From positions 1 through 7,435 of the forward strand of contig CANETR010000086.1 of assembly GCA_947441325.1 (NCBI GenBank): a stretch of 7,435 nucleotides of DNA, given 5' to 3'. The stretch comes from Saprospiraceae bacterium (GTDB taxonomy: Bacteria > Bacteroidota > Bacteroidia > Chitinophagales > Saprospiraceae). The position numbers and the translations under genes are program-made. Positions 1 to 4,576 of the stretch are shown piece after piece (position 1 is the first letter of the stretch; every line of letters begins with the position of its first letter). Below the pieces are notes generated by a model, which made no database searches, was not told the origin of the DNA, and saw only the letters and a program-made list of their open reading frames with translations.

Positions 1-1185
1 ACCAATAGCTCCATCTACTACGCGATGATCGCATGAAAGCGTAACCTTCATGATATTGGTTTCTTTTACCTGTTCGTTTTCTAGGATAAGTCTTTTCGAA
101 ATGCCGCCTACAGCAAGAATACAGGCATCCGGCGGATTGATAATAGCAGTAAATTCTTCGATGCCAAACATACCAAGATTGGAAATGGTAAAGGTATTTC
201 CGGTCATATCCTGCGGTTGTAGTTTACGTTCGCGGGCAGCCTCGGCAAATGTTTTTACCTCGTTTGAGATTTGAGAAAGCGATTTGGCATCTGCATTTCT
301 TACAACTGGAACAACAAGGCCTTCTTCCATAGCTACAGCAACGCCAATATTTACATATTTATAATAACGGATTCTGTCACCTAACCAGGAGGCATTGATG
401 CCAGGATTTTTTTGCAAGGCTTTTGCACATGCTTTGATGATAAAATCATTGAAAGAAATAGTATCTTCAGAAAGCTTTTTAAGTTGCTTGCGCGTCTCAA
501 TCAGCTTATCCATACAGATTTCCATGGTCAGATAGAAATGCGGAGCAGTAAACATGCTCTCGCCCAAGCGGCGTGCAATAGTCTTGCGCATCTGCGTGAG
601 TGTAACATCCTCGTAAGCGCCATCTGTAGCTGTTTGTTGAACCGAAACAGTTTTAGTTTCAACAGGAGTTTTATTGTTTTCAATAAAGGCTTCAACATCT
701 TTTTTGACAATTCTGCCCTCGTCGCCACTTCCAGCTACTTTGCTGAGATCTACTCCCTCTTCTTTTGCCATCGATTTGGCAAGAGGAGATGCTTTTACAC
801 GGCTATCATCATCGCTGCTAACCATGCTTTGTACAGGCTGTGTCAAAGCTGCAGTAATTGTTTCAATTACTTCTTGGGCAGGACTTTCGGTTTTGGCAGT
901 AGCACTATTATTGCCTGCACCTGATAAAATTGCATTTACATCTTCACCGGCTTTACCAATGATTGCAATAATATCATTCACTGGAACTGCATTACCTGCT
1001 TCAATGCCAATATGCAATAAAATTCCGTCGAAAGGGCTTTGAAATTCCATCACCGCTTTATCGGTTTCGATTTCTGCCAAAAGGTCTCCGGATTTAATTT
1101 TGTCTCCGACATTTTTGTGCCAGGCTACGAGCGTGCCCTCGGTCATAGTATCGCTCAGTGCGGGCATTCTTACTATTTCTGCCAT
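1..1185 (-). CDS. pdhC: Pyruvate dehydrogenase complex E2, dihydrolipoamide acetyltransferase (3' end beyond window)
   Basis: The reading frame is open from ATG at 1185 to the left edge (395 codons seen). E2 forms the core of the cytoplasmic pyruvate dehydrogenase complex and transfers the acetyl group from its swinging lipoyl arm to CoA. Domains seen: one lipoyl domain, residues 1-76, with lipoate-accepting K43 in the ETDKA motif; a linker; an E1/E3-binding domain at about 130-168 (KASPLAKSMAKE... GRIVKKDV); and the catalytic acyltransferase domain from about 190, ending in the view with CDHRVVDGAIG, where H387 and D391 are the catalytic pair. Only a short C-terminal tail should be missing. 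MPALSDTMTEG is typical of the pyruvate type rather than the 2-oxoglutarate type. Many E2s have two or three lipoyl domains; this one has one. The start is fixed by homology (MAE before the first strand) and by the upstream promoter. Its first 76 residues are copied in the gene starting at 3111. Confidence 0.95.
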   Translation of the reverse strand, partial: MAEIVRMPALSDTMTEGTLVAWHKNVGDKIKSGDLLAEIETDKAVMEFQSPFDGILLHIGIEAGNAVPVNDIIAIIGKAGEDVNAILSGAGNNSATAKTESPAQEVIETITAALTQPVQSMVSSDDDSRVKASPLAKSMAKEEGVDLSKVAGSGDEGRIVKKDVEAFIENNKTPVETKTVSVQQTATDGAYEDVTLTQMRKTIARRLGESMFTAPHFYLTMEICMDKLIETRKQLKKLSEDTISFNDFIIKACAKALQKNPGINASWLGDRIRYYKYVNIGVAVAMEEGLVVPVVRNADAKSLSQISNEVKTFAEAARERKLQPQDMTGNTFTISNLGMFGIEEFTAIINPPDACILAVGGISKRLILENEQVKETNIMKVTLSCDHRVVDGAIG

Positions 1186-1272
1186 GTGATTTTAGATATA
1201 ATTGTTTTGGATGTTTCTTTAATAATAAAAGCTAAAAAACTGACTTAGATACAAGTTTTGCTTTTCGAGGTT

Positions 1273-1304
1273 CAAATATAAAAAGGATTTTTGAATGTGC
1301 TAAA
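1273..1304 (-). promoter_or_regulatory. Bacteroidota-type promoter of the E2 gene
   Basis: Read on the minus strand, a perfect TAnnTTTG -7 box (TATATTTG, 1280-1273) lies 20 nt downstream of TTTA (1304-1301), one mismatch from the TTTG -33 box. This leaves a leader of roughly 80 nt before the ATG at 1185. The leader is A/T-rich and has no clear Shine-Dalgarno sequence, as is usual in this phylum. The box, spacer and flanks closely match the promoter at 3194-3226. No hairpin convincing enough to terminate the cassette transcript arriving from 1421 was found in 1186-1420, so read-through into E2 is possible. Confidence 0.65.
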
Positions 1305-1420
1305 CTTTTATATTAGGTATTGTCCGCTAATGTCATTTGTTAAACTTGACCTTGTCGAAAATTTTCAGATAAAAATTATGTCAATTACATGCTGAGCCTT
1401 AATGAAATTAGCTTTTGGGC

Positions 1421-2305
1421 TTAGGCGCTGTTCGTTTCTACTTTTGTTTTTTTTGAAAAATACAGGGGCAGCCATCTATCAAAAGGAAGGTGATAAAGTG
1501 CTGTCAGTGCAAGATTGATGTGAAAGCCATAATCGAATGTAAATACAACGCCTATGTAAAATGACAGTAAGGCCAAACCTACTACTAATCGAATGTTTCG
1601 ATTAAACAAGGCTAAGATGCCTGCCGTTTCAAATATTAATGTTGCCCATTGCATAATAATTGCAAAGCTGCGGTTTTGAATCATCAGCTCTCGAGTCCAT
1701 GAGCCCGGTCGTCCATCCCAATAGGCCCAAAGCTGCAGTGAGGTTCCGTTGGGCCATTCAATTCCACTGTGCATGATTTTTGCCAGGCCTGCATAGCTGT
1801 GAAACAATCCAATAAAGCCAATACCCAGCCAAAAAACCCAGTTGGGATAGAGCTCAGTGCTCCAGAATTTTCCGTTTTTTATTGCAAGTTTGATTTCTCG
1901 ATTTTTGATTGTCATCCAAAGAGATTGGACGATAAGCAGCTGATTACTCACATTGAAGATATGTGCACCATTGGTAGTATTTTCCATGTGTAAGGACCAA
2001 AGGCCTGTAAAACTTAATGTTGCTAGCCAACAGCTCCATGGCGTAGCCCATCCTAATAGCCATAACAAGGCTCCACACCAGAGCAATGTCCGCATAATAT
2101 GGAAGGATAAAGGAGCGCTAAGCCAGGCTTCGGGCATCCAGGAGAGTACGGTTACAGGCGACTGTCGGACACCACTGCTAATGTCAAAAGATAAACTACC
2201 CAGAATAAAGCAAATCGCAATCAATACCCAATTGATTGTTTGTCCAAAATGAGGGAGGGCAGATTCGTGCAAACGGGCCGATAAGGAAGTCGTTTTTGTC
2301 ATCAT
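1421..2305 (-). CDS. Polytopic membrane protein, HTTM / vitamin K-dependent carboxylase-like
   Basis: This 294-aa protein has about seven or eight hydrophobic, Trp-rich segments (roughly residues 24-41, 70-87, 89-106, 119-133, 155-175, 212-233, 238-257, 262-275), so it is an inner-membrane protein. The layout and signature stretches resemble the HTTM domain, the membrane part shared by vitamin K-dependent gamma-carboxylases and SdpB-like proteins: SLHMENTTNGAHIFN (H106, H115), then YAGLAKIMHSGIEWPNGTSL, and a late FDYGFHINLAL (H262). The family call is by eye; no enzymatic activity can be assigned. DoxX-like or another small polytopic family is the alternative. The start overlaps the stop of the upstream gene as ATGA (2302-2305), which implies translational coupling; a second in-frame ATG follows at 2302. 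The last residues, after about 283, are charged and probably cytoplasmic. It is probably the functional partner of the upstream lipoyl-fusion protein. Confidence 0.75.
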   Translation of the reverse strand: MMTKTTSLSARLHESALPHFGQTINWVLIAICFILGSLSFDISSGVRQSPVTVLSWMPEAWLSAPLSFHIMRTLLWCGALLWLLGWATPWSCWLATLSFTGLWSLHMENTTNGAHIFNVSNQLLIVQSLWMTIKNREIKLAIKNGKFWSTELYPNWVFWLGIGFIGLFHSYAGLAKIMHSGIEWPNGTSLQLWAYWDGRPGSWTRELMIQNRSFAIIMQWATLIFETAGILALFNRNIRLVVGLALLSFYIGVVFTFDYGFHINLALTALYHLPFDRWLPLYFSKKTKVETNSA

Positions 2306-3111
2306 TTCTCTTGGTATTGCTCAGTTGGGCGTTCAATACGCCAGCGAATTCTTTGTTGTACACCAACCTCTTGCGCATTTATTGGTCCCACTATTTCCTG
2401 CTCTACTTCAATAAAAGGCAGTTCAAGCTCCTTAGGCCAATTTTTGACTATATGTTTTCGAACAAAACTTTCCTGATGTACTGTACCAAAATCGCCTAGG
2501 GTAACAGGTGGGCAGATACCGACGCCACAACCAACAGGATTTCCATCATAATAACGACGCAATTTAAAGGGATCGGGGCTAGTTGCAGGGTCAATCGCTC
2601 TACGGGAATTGTCTGCCAGTTTTGTACCGTCGGGGGAAAATATCCTGTAATTGGCGTAGGAAAGGGGCGTATCGCGAAACATTGGCGCAATGGTGAATGG
2701 GTAGATATCTCCCAGGCAAACAGGCACCAGAATATTTGACAGGGCAAAAAGCAGACAGCAACAAATGACTGTGTAATGTTGGACCTTGGATATTCCGCTT
2801 GTTTTTGTTTTAGAATCTTTACTAGATTGATTGTTCGAATTGGGTAATTTTAAAACTGTATCGCTCTCTTCTTCAAATCGATCAAGGTAGGCTAATGTTT
2901 CTGTTACGCCAATGCTTTGCCCTTCTGAAACGCAGATATTCAGTAAAATACCATCAAAGGGACAGAAAATTTCGAGCTTCGAATTGTCCGTAGCGATTTC
3001 TGCCAGGAGTTCGCCGCATAAGAAGCTATCGCCGACATTTTTGTGCCATTTGATGAGCTTCGCCTCTGTAATTGAGCTGCTCAAGGCGGGCATTTTCAGT
3101 TGTTCTGCCAT
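2302..3111 (-). CDS. Membrane-anchored chimera: E2-like lipoyl domain without its lysine, plus periplasmic domain
   Basis: Residues 1-76 of this 269-aa protein align without gaps to the neighbouring E2 lipoyl domain with 38 identities (50%), including WHKNVGD and PFDGILL. The lipoylation site is changed: E2 has TDK43A, this protein has TDN43S, with the nearest lysine two residues later (K45). It should therefore not be lipoylated at the normal position. A hydrophilic, lysine-containing linker (about 77-111) precedes a single hydrophobic span at about 113-133 that includes three adjacent cysteines (C117-C119). The positive charges before the span place the lipoyl domain in the cytoplasm and residues 134-269 in the periplasm. 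The periplasmic part has YPFTIAPMFRDTP, YRIFSPDGTKL and a C195/C200 pair in GCGVGIC; I recognise no family. It has no acyltransferase or E1/E3-binding domain, so it is not an E2. The start is chosen at the ATG aligned with that of E2. Its TGA overlaps the next gene. Confidence 0.85.
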   Translation of the reverse strand: MAEQLKMPALSSSITEAKLIKWHKNVGDSFLCGELLAEIATDNSKLEIFCPFDGILLNICVSEGQSIGVTETLAYLDRFEEESDTVLKLPNSNNQSSKDSKTKTSGISKVQHYTVICCCLLFALSNILVPVCLGDIYPFTIAPMFRDTPLSYANYRIFSPDGTKLADNSRRAIDPATSPDPFKLRRYYDGNPVGCGVGICPPVTLGDFGTVHQESFVRKHIVKNWPKELELPFIEVEQEIVGPINAQEVGVQQRIRWRIERPTEQYQEK

Positions 3112-3193
3112 GCAGTAGGGTAAAGACGTTTGGTTTTAATTCAAGGTCAAAAGCAGCTTAAATAAAAAATACTGCCTTTGAACTTTTACGCAT

Positions 3194-3226
3194 CAAATAT
3201 ATGAAGAATTATTGAATATGCTTAAA
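3194..3226 (-). promoter_or_regulatory. Bacteroidota-type promoter of the lipoyl-fusion/HTTM cassette
   Basis: On the minus strand, TATATTTG (3201-3194) is a perfect -7 box, 21 nt downstream of TTTA (3226-3223). The predicted leader is about 75 nt, almost the same as for E2. The block 3228-3193 matches the E2 promoter block 1306-1272 in 30 of 36 aligned columns with one gap, including spacer bases that the promoter consensus does not require. This indicates common descent of the two promoters. Confidence 0.65.
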
Positions 3227-3246
3227 CTGGAACTACTTGTTTAAGC
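3220..3246. repeat. Perfect 8-bp inverted repeat between the amidase gene and the cassette promoter
   Basis: GCTTAAAC (3220-3227) and GTTTAAGC (3239-3246) are perfect inverted copies separated by 11 nt. The repeat begins 7 nt after the amidase stop codon, which would suit a transcript 3' end. No T-tract follows on either strand, so it is a weak candidate for an intrinsic terminator. The left arm overlaps the -33 box of the cassette promoter, so an operator role is equally possible. Confidence 0.45.
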
Positions 3247-3253
3247 CGCACAT

Positions 3254-4360
3254 TTATTCTCCTAAAAGTTCCTTTGCTCTTGATAGTGCTATTCTTTTGC
3301 TTCCATTAAACGCAATTATATTTGCATCGGGAAAACCATTTTTTCGATAAAAAGATTGCCTTTGCAGTGCAGCATTGTAGCTTTTGCAGCGCTCGCTCAG
3401 GTATTGATAGCCATTTTTAACAGGTACAAGTTCCAGTTCTTTGACTACCTTCCATGCACTGCTGTTTGTATTAATTCTTTGCGTGGAAGAGCTTAATAAA
3501 ATTTTATAATAAACATCTTGGGTATTTTTTACTGCGGGTAAGGTTTTGATTTCTTTTGACTTAGCACCTTGTTCAACGGCGTCTCTATATTCGCGGAAAG
3601 CCCTGTAAATAGAAGAGGCCATGTAGGATTGTCCTTTTTCGGAATTGAGGTAGGCTTCCTCTTCCTTATTACTTAAAAAACCCGTTTCTACAAGAACGGC
3701 AGGCATAGCAGTTGCTTTCAAAACAACAAATCCGGCTTGTTTTACACCCCTGCTGCTTCTTTTTGCCTTATTTTTAAATTGATGTTCCATTTTTTCAGCC
3801 AGTAAAATGCTTTGATCGAGATAAGCATTCCGATACATGGACAACATGATATGTGCTTCGGGCGAATTTGGATTGTAACCCTGATAGTGCTTGCTGTAAT
3901 TATCTTCGAGCAGTATCACCTCGTTCTCTCTTTTAGCAACAGATAGATTTTCTTCGGTACTGTGCAGGCCCATAACATAGGTTTCTGTACCATTTATATT
4001 GCTTTTTTTAGGGGGGAGAGAATTGCAGTGAATTGAAATAAACACATCGGCCTGGCTGCGGTTTGCAATTTCAGCACGTTCATAAAGTGGAATGAATTTA
4101 TCTCCGGATCGAGTGTAAATGACCTTCACATCAGGCATGTTTTCCTGAATATATTTTCCAACCTGCAGGGCAATTTTTAAGGCAATAGTTTTCTCTTTGG
4201 AAACAGTCCCCTGAGAACCGCTATCTTTACCCCCATGCCCGGCATCGATTACGACAGTTTTGATTTTTGCTGAACTATAAATAGGCCTTGCCGTCTCCAT
4301 TTGAGCATCAAAAGGTAACAAAAAGAGTACAAAGCCTGCTAATAGTCTGAAAAAATTCAT
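3254..4360 (-). CDS. N-acetylmuramoyl-L-alanine amidase, Amidase_3 type with SPOR-like C-terminal domain
   Basis: This 368-aa periplasmic zinc amidase cleaves the bond between N-acetylmuramic acid and L-alanine in peptidoglycan, acting in cell separation and wall turnover. Residues 1-20 form a signal peptide (MNFFRLLAGFVLFLLPFDAQ). The Amidase_3 domain spans about 34-260. H42 (VVIDAGHGGKDSG), E56 (KEKTIAL) and H111 (SIHCNS) are the expected zinc ligands, and E225 (VLVETGFLSN) is the catalytic glutamate; all are present. The stretch between about 115 and 180 is long and hydrophilic, as in AmiC-like members, where such a region shields the active site. After a linker, residues 283-357 (VYYKILLSS ... 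FPDANIIAFNGSKRI) resemble the SPOR-like tail common in Bacteroidota amidases, which probably targets the septum or denuded glycan. The gene is divergent from lptD, an arrangement I recall as recurrent in this phylum. Confidence 0.93.
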   Translation of the reverse strand: MNFFRLLAGFVLFLLPFDAQMETARPIYSSAKIKTVVIDAGHGGKDSGSQGTVSKEKTIALKIALQVGKYIQENMPDVKVIYTRSGDKFIPLYERAEIANRSQADVFISIHCNSLPPKKSNINGTETYVMGLHSTEENLSVAKRENEVILLEDNYSKHYQGYNPNSPEAHIMLSMYRNAYLDQSILLAEKMEHQFKNKAKRSSRGVKQAGFVVLKATAMPAVLVETGFLSNKEEEAYLNSEKGQSYMASSIYRAFREYRDAVEQGAKSKEIKTLPAVKNTQDVYYKILLSSSTQRINTNSSAWKVVKELELVPVKNGYQYLSERCKSYNAALQRQSFYRKNGFPDANIIAFNGSKRIALSRAKELLGE

Positions 4361-4501
4361 TTTTTAAATAAAATTATTGCCTACGCTACAAAAGAGAACG
4401 TTTACAAAAGGATTTAATCTCGATTTTTATAGCTTTTGGTACACAAACTAAATGAAATAAAGTGAATTACAAGCATAAGAAAAAGCTAAAATCTAAAAAG
4501 C

Positions 4502-4534
4502 TTTATTCATCTTCGCAAAAATAGCCTATTTTCG
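4502..4534 (+). promoter_or_regulatory. Probable lptD promoter
   Basis: TTTA (4502-4505) is followed after 21 nt by TATTTTCG (4527-4534). Each box has one mismatch to the Bacteroidota TTTG / TAnnTTTG consensus. Transcription would begin roughly 35 nt before the lptD ATG at 4577. The -7 box forms the right arm of the near-palindrome at 4515-4535. Confidence 0.5.
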
Positions 4535-4535
4535 C
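4515..4535. promoter_or_regulatory. 21-bp near-palindrome with back-to-back -7 boxes (amidase / lptD)
   Basis: The arms GCAAAAATAG (4515-4524) and CTATTTTCGC (4526-4535) are inverted copies with one mismatch around a single C. The left arm holds a perfect minus-strand -7 box (TATTTTTG, 4523-4516) facing the amidase gene; the right arm holds the plus-strand lptD box. No good -33 box was found for the minus-strand direction, and its leader would be long, about 150 nt. The palindrome could be a bidirectional promoter or an operator. The rest of 4361-4576 shows only A/T-rich leader sequence. Confidence 0.45.
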
Positions 4536-4576
4536 AGAAATTTGGACTTTTCTCGAAAAGTGCAGGCAGAAACTCT

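Noticed and set aside
412..1248. Plus-strand open frames opposite the E2 gene
   Set aside because: They lie antisense to a gene with full domain evidence and encode Cys/Ser/Phe-rich sequence with no recognisable motif, as expected of a shadow frame.
1271..1294. TTCAAA...TTTTTGAA dyad across the E2 promoter as a terminator or operator
   Set aside because: The stem is short and A/T-only, and it is largely explained by the -7 box itself; the copy at the cassette promoter is imperfect.
2328..2342. Small perfect hairpin GGCGT-TCAAT-ACGCC
   Set aside because: It is a 5-bp stem inside the 3' end of a coding sequence with no T-tract; this is likely to occur by chance.
1769..2499. Plus-strand open frames opposite the HTTM-like and lipoyl-fusion genes
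   Set aside because: They are antisense shadows; the minus-strand proteins have coherent membrane topology and domain homology.
2302..3111. Lipoyl-fusion gene as a decaying pseudogene of E2
   Set aside because: It has 269 uninterrupted codons, its own promoter, conserved fold motifs and an ATGA coupling to the next gene; the non-lipoyl part is not derived from E2 at all.
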